NCBI GenBank assembly: GCA_964430745.1 | Contig: CAYSHI010000482.1 | Coordinates: forward strand, 1 to 13,323 | Direction of reading: 5' to 3' | DNA length: 13,323 nucleotides | Source of the DNA: CBDCGW01 sp964430745 | GTDB taxonomy: Bacteria; Acidobacteriota; UBA890 | Part shown: positions 1 to 7,201 of the stretch, one piece after another | Position numbering within the stretch: position 1 is the first letter of the stretch | How the letters are laid out: the number at the start of each line of letters is the position of its first letter | The notes under the pieces: generated by a model | Database searches by the model: none | What the model was told of the DNA's origin: nothing | Seen by the model: the letters and a program-made list of their open reading frames with translations, nothing else | Translations under genes and position numbers: made by a program

Positions 1-887
1 ACGCCGCGACGCTTCAGGCGTCCCTCGGTGGAGAGAATCAACCGATGCGGCAGCACCACCGGCAGCAACCTCTTGGCGTCATCGGGCAAGACGAAGCTGC
101 GACCGCCGATCGCCGCCAGAGCCTGGCATGAGCGAAACATCGCGATGCTGGCGCGCGGGCCGGCGCCGAGCGCGAAGTCCTTGCTCTCGCGCGTCGCCGC
201 CACCGTGCGGATGATGTACTGGCGCACCACGGGATGGACGTGGACGTCGCGCGCCCTCTCCTGCAAGTCGACCAACTCCGAGAGCGTCGACACCTCCTCG
301 ACCTGCCCGAGCAGATCGTGGCTATCGAGCTCCACCAGCATGGTGTCCTCGGCATCCTCGTCCGGATAGCCGATGGCGAGACGCATCAAGAAACGATCCA
401 GCTGCGCCTCGGGCAGATCGAACGTGCCCTCGTGCTCGACCGGATTCTGCGTGGCGATGACGAAAAACGGACGGTCGAGCTCGTAGGTCCGCCCTTCGAC
501 ACTGATCTGCCGCTCCGCCATGCATTCGAGCAGGGCGGCCTGAGCCCGCGGCGTGGCGCGGTTGAGCTCGTCGGCGAGCAGGATGTTGGTAAACGCCGGG
601 CCGGGATGGAACTCGAACTCGTTGCTGTTCTGGTTGAAGACATTGGAGCCCGTAATGTCTGCCGGAAGCAGATCGGGTGTGCATTGCAGGCGACGAAACG
701 CGCCGCCGAAGATACGGGCCAGGGCCTTGGCGAGCTGTGTTTTCCCGGTGCCCGGCACATCCTCGATGAGCAGGTGCCCCTCCGTGAGCAAGCAAGTGAG
801 CACCAGCTCCAGGGCGCCTCGCTTGCCGAAGATCGCCCGCTCGAGCTGGTCGAGGATCTCCTGCGCCGCCGCGTGTACGTCGTTCAT
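1..887 (-). CDS. MoxR-family AAA+ ATPase (C-terminus cut by window edge)
   Basis: About 295 codons are visible, reading leftward off the window, so the stop lies outside. The protein starts MNDVHAAAQEILDQLERAIF. Walker A is DVPGTGKT (residues 43-50), Walker B is ILLADELNR (about 102-110), sensor 1 is ATQNP (about 145-149), and GTFDLPEAQLDRF follows with the likely arginine finger. ADELNRATPRAQAALLECM and EHEGTFDLPEAQLDRF are hallmarks of the MoxR family. The ATG at 885-887 is preceded by a GGGGGAG ribosome-binding stretch. MoxR ATPases act as cytoplasmic chaperones that help assemble or activate metal- or VWA-domain proteins. They usually sit upstream of DUF58 and VWA genes, which here would lie left of the window. 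The last visible residues (HRLILSTEGRLKRRG) are close to the normal end of the family, so only a short tail is missing. Confidence 0.95.
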   Translation of the reverse strand, partial: MNDVHAAAQEILDQLERAIFGKRGALELVLTCLLTEGHLLIEDVPGTGKTQLAKALARIFGGAFRRLQCTPDLLPADITGSNVFNQNSNEFEFHPGPAFTNILLADELNRATPRAQAALLECMAERQISVEGRTYELDRPFFVIATQNPVEHEGTFDLPEAQLDRFLMRLAIGYPDEDAEDTMLVELDSHDLLGQVEEVSTLSELVDLQERARDVHVHPVVRQYIIRTVAATRESKDFALGAGPRASIAMFRSCQALAAIGGRSFVLPDDAKRLLPVVLPHRLILSTEGRLKRRG

Positions 888-929
888 CCCGAGACTCCCC
901 CTCTTCGTCCCCTTGAAACGAAGTAGCCG

Positions 930-949
930 TGTCCCACGCTACTGGGACA
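930..949. promoter_or_regulatory. Perfect 7-bp inverted repeat in a divergent promoter region
   Basis: TGTCCCA, a 6-nt spacer, then TGGGACA: a perfect 20-bp dyad in the 132-bp gap between the divergent MoxR and FG-GAP/choice-of-anchor B genes. Size and placement suit a dimeric repressor or activator site serving one or both genes. A short RNA hairpin in the leader is the alternative. No clear -10/-35 pair is visible around it. The function is inferred only from symmetry and position. Confidence 0.35.
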
Positions 950-1019
950 GCGGGGCCGTGAACAACCCTTTCCTCGCTGATACCCTTCTGCCTTCACCTT
1001 TCCGTCCTCGGAGGATTCC

Positions 1020-3404
1020 ATGAAGAGGTTCCTGTGTAACGCTGCGCTCGTTCTCATTGTTTTTGCGGTCGCCGCGCCGGCTGCGGCGCAGATCGGTTTC
1101 GGCCGCGCCGTCGCGGTCGGCGACGACGAGGTGTTCGTCGGCGAGCCCGGCAACCAGGCCACGCCGGGCTACGTGTACGTTTACCGCACCGACGGCGGTG
1201 TCTGGACGGAGGCGCGCAAGCTGAGCGCCGACGACGCGATGGACGCCGACGGGTTCGGCAGCGGCATGGCGGTCGAGGGCCTGCGCATCGCGATCGGCGC
1301 CGAGAACGCCAACGCGGTGTACATCTTCGAGCACGTCGACGGCGAGTGGACACAGGTGGCTAAGATCGAATCCACTGATTCGGCGGCAGCCGACCTGTTC
1401 GGCGCCGCCGTCGGTTTGCACGGCAACCGCCTCATCGTCGGGGCTCCCGAAGCTGACGGCAGCCAGGGCGCCGCTTACCTTTTCGAGCTCACCGGAAGAA
1501 GCTGGCGACAAGTGGCCCGATTCGCCGGCGCCGGCGAGACCGTGCCCGAGCGACTGGGTGCCTCGGTGGCGATCGACGACGACATGGCCGTGGCCGGCGC
1601 TCCGGAAGGCAAGATCGACTTCTTCCTCGCCGGCTATGCCACCAGCGCGGCGCCGGGTGCAGCGTACGTCTATCAGCGCGCTGACGGCGGCTGGCAGGAG
1701 CACGCCCGGCTCACCGGGGCCGAAGCCGACAACGGCTCTTTCGTGGGTCACGCCGTGGCGATCAACGGCGGCCAGGTGATGATGGGCGCGCCCGGCGCCA
1801 ACGGCTACATGGGCGCGGTGTACAGCTATTTCTACAGCCCGGCGGCCGAAGGTTGGGTGCAGCTTCCCGGCCTCGAGCCCTACGACCGGACGCCGGGTAG
1901 CTACTTCGGTTCCGCCATCGCCCTCGGCGACGACGAGGCGTTCGTCGGCTCGCCGGGCGCCGCGGGGCGCCTGGGGCGCGTCTACCACTTCCAGCGAAGC
2001 GGCATGACGAGCTGGGATTCGGCGGTGAAGATCGGCGCGTCCGGCCTGCGCCAGTTCTCGATCCTTTCCGCAGCCGTTGCCGCTCACGGCGACACTCTGG
2101 TGGCCGGCGTCCCGGGCAACGACTACGGCGCCGGCACCGCGGTGATCATGGATCGCGATCACCTCGGATGGAACCGAACGCCAGTGCTGTCGGAAACCGC
2201 CGGCTTCGACCCCGTTCTCGGCAACGGCGTCGAGTGTGTCGACGGCAAGGCCGGGCCGTTTCTGTGCGACAACGTCGACATCGTTTCGTTCCTGCCGGTG
2301 CACATGATCGGCGGCGACCGCGGTGTCGGCGTCAACGACATCTGGGGATGGACGGATCCCGAGACCGATCGCGACTACGTCGTCGTCGGCATGCGCGACG
2401 GCACCACCTTCGTCGAGCTCACCGACCCCTCCAACCCGGTGTGGATCGGCAAGCTCGCCAAGACCGAGGGCGCCAACGCCAGCCTCTGGCGCGACGTCAA
2501 GGTCGACAAGGATCACGCCTTTATCGTCTCGGACAGCTCCGGCCAGCACGGCATGCAGGTGTTCGACATGACCCGCCTGCGGGAGTTCTCGGGCACGCCG
2601 ATGACCTTAGCTCCGGACGCCACCTATCGCGGTGTCGCTTCGGCCCACAACATGATCGTCAACCCCGGCTCGGACTTCGCCTTCATCGTCGGCTCGAGCG
2701 GCGGCGGCGAGACCTGCGGTGGCGCGCTGCACATGGTCAACATCGAGGATCCGAAGAACCCCGCCTTCGTCGGCTGCTTCGCCGACGTCATGACCGGCGG
2801 CGGCTCCGGATCATCGCACGACTCGCAGTGCGTCACCTACGCCGGCCCGGACGAGCGCTACACCGGCCATGAAGTCTGCTTCAGCTCCAACGGCACGGCC
2901 CTGTCGATCGGCGACGTCACCGACAAGCGCAATCCCGTGGTGGTCTCGCGCGGCGAGTACCCCAACACCGCCTACTCCCACCAGGGCTGGTTGACCGCCG
3001 ATCATCGCTACTTCTACCTCAACGATGAGCTCGACGAGTTCTCCGGCCTCGTGCAGGGCACGCGCACGTTGATCTTCGACGTGCAGGAGCTCGACGACCC
3101 CATTCTCGTCGGTACCTACGAGACCGACAATCCGGCCACCGACCACAACCTCTACATCGTCGACGACGTGATGTATCAGTCGAACTATCGCTCGGGCCTG
3201 CGGGTCGTCGACATCTCCGATCGCGAGAACCCGCAGCCGCTGGGCTACTTCGATACCGTGCCGTGGGGCTCGGACGCCGGCATGGGCGACATCATCAGCG
3301 GCTCGATCGGTTCCTGGAGCAACTACCCGTTCTTCGATAGTGGTGTCGTGGTGGTATCGAGCGGCCGCGAAGGGGTCTTCGTCCTGAAGGTGCGCGAGCG
3401 GTAG
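1020..3404 (+). CDS. Exported FG-GAP repeat / choice-of-anchor B family protein
   Basis: 794 aa. The ATG at 1020 has GGAGG five bases upstream. Residues 1-23 form a signal peptide with probable cleavage at APAAA/Q. Residues about 26-380 hold seven FG-GAP-like repeats, each with an FG(x)AVA core, a (V/I)G(A/S)P strand end and a following VY(x)(F/Y) strand, starting near residues 27, 79, 127, 179, 242, 296 and 346. Seven repeats are enough for one beta-propeller. Residues about 396-794 match the choice-of-anchor B family: VNDIWGW, TDPSNPVWIGKL, repeated (V)D(I/V)xDxxNP blades, and the terminal SWSNYPFFDSGVVVVSSGR block. Family members are secreted or surface proteins whose C-terminal sorting tag varies; this one stops at VLKVRER with no visible tag. 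Cys406 and Cys416 could pair after export. The ligand or enzyme activity is unknown. The next gene is convergent, so this is probably a single-gene transcript. Confidence 0.9.
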   Translation: MKRFLCNAALVLIVFAVAAPAAAQIGFGRAVAVGDDEVFVGEPGNQATPGYVYVYRTDGGVWTEARKLSADDAMDADGFGSGMAVEGLRIAIGAENANAVYIFEHVDGEWTQVAKIESTDSAAADLFGAAVGLHGNRLIVGAPEADGSQGAAYLFELTGRSWRQVARFAGAGETVPERLGASVAIDDDMAVAGAPEGKIDFFLAGYATSAAPGAAYVYQRADGGWQEHARLTGAEADNGSFVGHAVAINGGQVMMGAPGANGYMGAVYSYFYSPAAEGWVQLPGLEPYDRTPGSYFGSAIALGDDEAFVGSPGAAGRLGRVYHFQRSGMTSWDSAVKIGASGLRQFSILSAAVAAHGDTLVAGVPGNDYGAGTAVIMDRDHLGWNRTPVLSETAGFDPVLGNGVECVDGKAGPFLCDNVDIVSFLPVHMIGGDRGVGVNDIWGWTDPETDRDYVVVGMRDGTTFVELTDPSNPVWIGKLAKTEGANASLWRDVKVDKDHAFIVSDSSGQHGMQVFDMTRLREFSGTPMTLAPDATYRGVASAHNMIVNPGSDFAFIVGSSGGGETCGGALHMVNIEDPKNPAFVGCFADVMTGGGSGSSHDSQCVTYAGPDERYTGHEVCFSSNGTALSIGDVTDKRNPVVVSRGEYPNTAYSHQGWLTADHRYFYLNDELDEFSGLVQGTRTLIFDVQELDDPILVGTYETDNPATDHNLYIVDDVMYQSNYRSGLRVVDISDRENPQPLGYFDTVPWGSDAGMGDIISGSIGSWSNYPFFDSGVVVVSSGREGVFVLKVRER

Positions 3405-3506
3405 GGTGCCGGGTCACGCCGAGCAGGCGACGTCTCGAGGCGGTACCGGGCTACCGGCGCCACCGAACGCGCAGGCCTGGGAGACGGCCGGCGGCATTAT
3501 TTCCAT

Positions 3507-3656
3507 ATGGCCGACGCCGCCGTCCTGGTCGACGATCACCACTTCGATCGCATACGCGACAGCGAGGAGTTTCGAGCGTTGATCGAGCGGATCAGGCGAG
3601 GCGGGTCAGCGCCAGGTCCGAGATCGTTCCGGCGGTGGCCCGGCCGTTCTCGATGA
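3507..3656 (+). pseudogene. Possible vestigial ORF resembling the C-terminal tail of a TPR protein
   Basis: A 49-codon ORF lies in the convergent gap and overlaps the 3' end of the minus-strand hemG by 65 bp. Its residues 12-30 (HFDRIRDSEEFRALIERIR) closely resemble the common closing signature of bacterial TPR, kinase or cyclase proteins (FDPIRDDPRFQALLERL). No TPR repeats precede it in frame, no ribosome-binding site is visible before its ATG, and the last 18 residues are read from DNA that is antisense to hemG. What I see is a family-like tail without a body, so a decayed remnant is more likely than a working gene. Chance resemblance in GC-rich sequence is possible. Confidence 0.25.
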
Positions 3657-5064
3657 CATCCGGAACGGTCGCGCCGTAGAGGCAGCTGCCGGCGAGGAGC
3701 AGGCCCGAATGAAACTCGAGCTCTCGCTCCACGGCGGCAATGCGCTTGGCGTGGTCGACCAAATACTGCGGGTGCGCGCGGGGTCGCCGCAGCACCTCGG
3801 CGAAGTCGGGCTCGCCCGTAACCCCCAACATCTCCGCCACTTCCTTGCGCGCCACGCGGACTGCGGTGGCGTCTTCCCAATCGATCAGCGGCGGTTTGCG
3901 CTCGCCTCCCATCTGAACTCGCAGTAGCGCGGCTCCCGCAGGCGCTCGAAAGCCGAATTGCTGATGTACCAGCGCGCACGACGAGGCGGGGCGCTCCTGC
4001 GCGTGGGGCACCAGGACTTCCATCGCCTCGGCGATGTCCTTGGAGCGCCCACGGTAGCCGAGGTACACGGCCATGGAGGAGGCGTGTGGAATCGAGCCGA
4101 GGCTGTCGCCTACCTCCGGCGTGAACGAAGCGACAAGGCGCGACGCGACACGCGCCGGTAACGCCAGCACGCAGATATCGGCCACCCAGGTCTCCCCGTC
4201 CGCTGTTTCGAGCTCGTAGGCCGCGGCCCCGACCGGATCGCCCGCGGGCGAGATCCGCGTCACCGGCCGGCCGACCTGCAAGGCGCCGGTGTCGTTGCGC
4301 TGAATGGTCTCGGCGATTGCGTCGATCAGCGTCTGCATGCCTTCGCGGAAAGAGACGATGGGCGAGCGAGTGACCTTCTTGGGAACGCCGGGAAAGGGAT
4401 CCTGACCATCATGGCTGGGGTCGGTGCGCCGCAGCCCCTTCGAAACGCTGCCATGGCTTCGCTCGAGGGCAATCAGCTCGGGATAGGTGTACGCCATCCC
4501 CAGCGCGGCGGGATCGCCACAGTGGTATCCGGCGAGCAGCGGATCGCCGACACGCTCGAGCATCTGGCGGCCGAATCGGCGGGATACGAAAGACCCGATC
4601 GACTCGTCCGAGCGGCGCGCGCGCCGCGGCACCAGCCGCTCGCACGCGACACGCATCTTTGCTCCCTTTGTGAGCAGGGTATTTCCGAGGAGCGCCCGCC
4701 GCCGGGTACCGGCGAGCGGGGAGAGGCCGGGCGGCATCGCGTGCAAGTCGTCTTCCCACCACACCATCAGACCACGCTCGACATGGGCGGGAATGAGCTC
4801 TTCGCGGAGCTGGAGCTCGGTAGCGAGCCGGAGTCCCGCGGTGTTGGCGGTGGGAAACGAGTCGGCGCCGTGCTCGATCAGGAAGCCGTCTCTGCGCTCG
4901 CTGCGAATCGCGCCCCCGAGGCGATCCTCGGCTTCGTACAGACGGATCTCGATCGGCAGTAAGTCTATGCGGGTGCGGCGGACGAGCTCGTAGGCGGTCG
5001 TCAGCCCTGCGAGGCCGCCGCCGACAATCGCGACTCGAAGCAACTCCGGGGTCGAATTGCGCAC
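3592..5064 (-). CDS. hemG: Protoporphyrinogen oxidase, HemG/HemY type
   Basis: 490 aa, the usual length for oxygen-dependent FAD protoporphyrinogen oxidases (often named HemY). The enzyme makes protoporphyrin IX from protoporphyrinogen IX (or the coproporphyrin equivalent in some lineages) near the end of haem synthesis. The Rossmann FAD motif is VAIVGGGLAGL (residues 11-21), followed by YEAEDRLGGAIRS (43-55) and the family block GFLIEHGADSF (60-70). The C-terminal FAD-closing segment is LLLAGSCLYGATVPDVIENG (455-474). The start is GTG at 5062-5064 with an AAGGGA site about 4 bases upstream; the next candidate would cut into the Rossmann fold. It lies 151 bp downstream of dsbD on the same strand, so co-transcription is plausible and fits a shared role in cytochrome production. 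Strict protoporphyrinogen versus coproporphyrinogen specificity cannot be told from sequence alone. Confidence 0.9.
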   Translation of the reverse strand: MRNSTPELLRVAIVGGGLAGLTTAYELVRRTRIDLLPIEIRLYEAEDRLGGAIRSERRDGFLIEHGADSFPTANTAGLRLATELQLREELIPAHVERGLMVWWEDDLHAMPPGLSPLAGTRRRALLGNTLLTKGAKMRVACERLVPRRARRSDESIGSFVSRRFGRQMLERVGDPLLAGYHCGDPAALGMAYTYPELIALERSHGSVSKGLRRTDPSHDGQDPFPGVPKKVTRSPIVSFREGMQTLIDAIAETIQRNDTGALQVGRPVTRISPAGDPVGAAAYELETADGETWVADICVLALPARVASRLVASFTPEVGDSLGSIPHASSMAVYLGYRGRSKDIAEAMEVLVPHAQERPASSCALVHQQFGFRAPAGAALLRVQMGGERKPPLIDWEDATAVRVARKEVAEMLGVTGEPDFAEVLRRPRAHPQYLVDHAKRIAAVERELEFHSGLLLAGSCLYGATVPDVIENGRATAGTISDLALTRLA

Positions 5065-5082
5065 GTATCCCTTTGCTTCCGG

Positions 5083-5098
5083 CGCCCGGCTTCGGGCG
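5083..5098 (-). other. Short GC hairpin between dsbD and hemG
   Basis: A perfect 6-bp stem (CGCCCG/CGGGCG) with a 4-nt GCTT loop sits about 19 bases upstream of the hemG start codon, in the leader of that gene and downstream of dsbD. There is no T-run, so it is not a classic intrinsic terminator. It could modulate hemG translation or read-through, or be incidental at this GC content. Confidence 0.2.
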
Positions 5099-5215
5099 TC
5101 GGCTCAGCCCCACGCGCAGATACTTGCACAGTCGGAGCCCGGCTTGAAGACGCAATCACGCGGAAAACGCGGCGCTGAAGCCGCCGCGAGGTCGCACGCA
5201 CCGCCGGAGCCTCGA

Positions 5216-6961
5216 TCAGCGTTGCGGACGCAGAATCGCGTACGCCGGCAAGCCGATGGCTTCGAACCGCTTCACGACGTCCCGCGTCGTGGGGGCGTTG
5301 AGGTCCTCGGCCTGGAACTTGACCTTGACGTAATCTTCCAGCGCCGCCTGGACGTCGGGATCCCGAAGGGTCGTCTGGTCCATGACGAGGCAGTTCTTGC
5401 ACCAGGTCGCCCACATGTCCACGAGGACGAGCTTGTCGTCCGCCGCCGCCTGCTCGAGCCCGCCGGCGAGCGAAGCGTGCCAGCCCTCCTCGAGCAACTC
5501 CTCGACGCTGCCCGCAACCTCCGTGGGGTCGACCCAGTACTGAGCGAACAGCTCGTAGGCCAGAAATCCGTAATAGGCCGCGGTGGCCAGGATGAACACA
5601 CCAAAGGCGTGCTTCACGTGGTTCATCCACGCTCCCGGTTTGGGCAAGGAAGCGAGACCGGCGCCCGCAAGCGGCCACGGAATCGCCATACCGAGGCCGA
5701 GGACGAAGGGCAGCGCCAGGGCCTGCGTCGTGCCGGTAGCGTACAGGTTGCTCGAGAACACGATCACCTGGATCACCACCGGCGCGACACAGGCACCCGC
5801 CAGCAGCGCCGCCACCGCTCCCATGCCGAAGGCCACCAGGAAAGACCCCTTGCCTCCCTCGCCGAACCGAAGCTTCGACTGCAGGCTGGAGAAATCGATC
5901 ACCAGCTTGTCGAACATCGCCAGCGCCAGGACGACGAACAGCACCGCGATGCCGAGGTTGAACCATGGTGAAGCGTTGATGGTGCCGAAGGTTCCGGCCG
6001 TGAGGATCACCACCAGGCCGAGCACCCCGTAGACCAATGCCATGGCGAGCCCGTAGGCGCTCCCGAGCGCGAAGCCGCGCCCGCGCGAGCCGCTGTCGGC
6101 GCCTGCACCGATGATCGCCAGATTGATCGGCACCATCGGCAGGACGCACGGCGTCAGATTGAGCGCCAGGCCGCCGAGCAGCGTGAGCGCGAGGATCGCC
6201 AGCGGGCCCCGGTCGTCGAAGAACCCCTTGTTACCTTCGCCCGACTCCGACGCCTCGATGAAGGCGAGAAAATCTTCCGACCCCATGTACCCACCGGCGG
6301 TGCCGATGACGTCGAACCCGTCGAGGCGCGTCATGACGTCGACGTCGCCGGCGGGGTCGGCACCGACGGGAGCGCGATCCGGAGCGACGTCCTCGAGCTC
6401 CAGAAGCATGGCCTGAGCGTCGAATTCGAACCCGGCGAAGAGACCCTCATCCACGGTCTCGAGCTCGGCGTCGGCCGATACGACATCGATGCGAAACTCG
6501 AAATCACGGAACGTGGGCGAATAGCACGTGGTCTCGTCGCAGGCCTGATACTTGAGCCGCGCCGGCACGACGTGCTCGCCGAGAGGGAGGTCGTCGGCCA
6601 GGTCGACGGTGACGCCGATGTGGAACGCCTCCTCGAATACGGCCAGCTCGAGGTCGCCGAGCTGCTGGAACATGATCGCTTCGGGGAACGCCAGGCTCTC
6701 CGGAGTGATGCCATCGGGCGCCGCGATCAGCAGCTCCGTCGGAATGAGAAACTCGTCGAGCGGCGCCTCGGAGTTGACGTGATAACCCTCGTCGAGACGA
6801 ACGCCGACCGCCATTCGATGCGGCGTTCCGGCGTGTGCGCCTACGGTCTCGTATTTCGGCGTCAGCTCGATCCTCGTCGGGCCGAGCTGGCCGGAGAGCC
6901 CCATGGTGGCGACGGCCACAACCGCGACCGTGACGATACGTTTCCAGGCGGAGGCGCTCAA
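5216..6961 (-). CDS. dsbD: Thiol:disulfide interchange protein DsbD
   Basis: 581 aa from the proposed TTG start at 6959-6961, close to the usual 565-600. DsbD carries electrons from cytoplasmic thioredoxin across the inner membrane to periplasmic disulfide isomerases and cytochrome c maturation proteins. All three domains and all three cysteine pairs are present: periplasmic alpha domain with CDETTC (Cys141/Cys146), membrane beta domain (about 255-475) with NLTPCVLPM (Cys272) and LLAGACVAPVV (Cys391), and a C-terminal thioredoxin-like gamma domain with WATWCKNC (Cys521/Cys524) and GLPAYAILRP at the end. The frame stays open to an ATG at 7132, but that extra 57-residue stretch is Arg/Pro-rich. 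The TTG gives a clean signal peptide (KRIVTVAVVAVATMGLSG) with AAGG 8 bases upstream, so I prefer it. Transcription is divergent from the phosphoesterase gene, and hemG follows. Confidence 0.92.
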   Translation of the reverse strand: MSASAWKRIVTVAVVAVATMGLSGQLGPTRIELTPKYETVGAHAGTPHRMAVGVRLDEGYHVNSEAPLDEFLIPTELLIAAPDGITPESLAFPEAIMFQQLGDLELAVFEEAFHIGVTVDLADDLPLGEHVVPARLKYQACDETTCYSPTFRDFEFRIDVVSADAELETVDEGLFAGFEFDAQAMLLELEDVAPDRAPVGADPAGDVDVMTRLDGFDVIGTAGGYMGSEDFLAFIEASESGEGNKGFFDDRGPLAILALTLLGGLALNLTPCVLPMVPINLAIIGAGADSGSRGRGFALGSAYGLAMALVYGVLGLVVILTAGTFGTINASPWFNLGIAVLFVVLALAMFDKLVIDFSSLQSKLRFGEGGKGSFLVAFGMGAVAALLAGACVAPVVIQVIVFSSNLYATGTTQALALPFVLGLGMAIPWPLAGAGLASLPKPGAWMNHVKHAFGVFILATAAYYGFLAYELFAQYWVDPTEVAGSVEELLEEGWHASLAGGLEQAAADDKLVLVDMWATWCKNCLVMDQTTLRDPDVQAALEDYVKVKFQAEDLNAPTTRDVVKRFEAIGLPAYAILRPQR

Positions 6962-7112
6962 CGGAATGACCTTCGGATCGCTTTGAATCGCGGCCGAGGA
7001 TGTCGAGCCGCGTCGGACATCCTGAATGCTGCCACATTCGCGCTCGCAAGTCCCCGGCCTCGGCCGCGAGGGGTGTAAGCCCCGGGGGCCCCGCATATTC
7101 GCAACATGGGCG

Positions 7113-7137
7113 GTACGATGATGCAGAGTCATCGTAC
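7113..7137. promoter_or_regulatory. Perfect 9-bp inverted repeat in the dsbD/phosphoesterase divergent spacer
   Basis: GTACGATGA, 7-nt spacer TGCAGAG, then TCATCGTAC. The dyad lies 65 bp before the phosphoesterase start and 152 bp before the dsbD start. It may be an operator for a dimeric regulator controlling either gene, or a hairpin in the phosphoesterase leader. No promoter boxes are clear enough to decide. Confidence 0.4.
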
Positions 7138-7139
7138 GA

Positions 7140-7157
7140 GGTTACCCAAAGGGAACC
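7140..7157. promoter_or_regulatory. Second dyad next to the 9-bp inverted repeat
   Basis: GGTT(A)CCC, AAA, GGGAACC: a 7-bp stem with one bulged A and a 3-nt loop, starting two bases after the 9-bp inverted repeat. Together the two form consecutive potential hairpins in the leader of the phosphoesterase gene. The pairing is seen in the sequence; function is inference. Confidence 0.22.
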
Positions 7158-7201
7158 GCCGGCCTGCAGAGCGACGGCACCCACATGAAGGGACGGATAC
7201 C

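Noticed and set aside
939..2549. 536-codon open frame on the minus strand
   Set aside because: It lies antisense to the well-supported FG-GAP gene, contains no recognisable domain, and its Gly/Ala/His/Val-rich composition is typical of a GC-rich shadow frame.
5001..6149. 382-codon frame on the minus strand crossing dsbD and hemG
   Set aside because: It is in a different frame from both genes, Arg/Gly-rich, and overlaps the DsbD membrane and thioredoxin domains.
6962..7132. N-terminal extension of DsbD to ATG 7132
   Set aside because: The added residues are Arg/Pro-rich, precede a clean signal peptide, and would run through the region of the dyads; the TTG at 6961 gives a normal-length DsbD.
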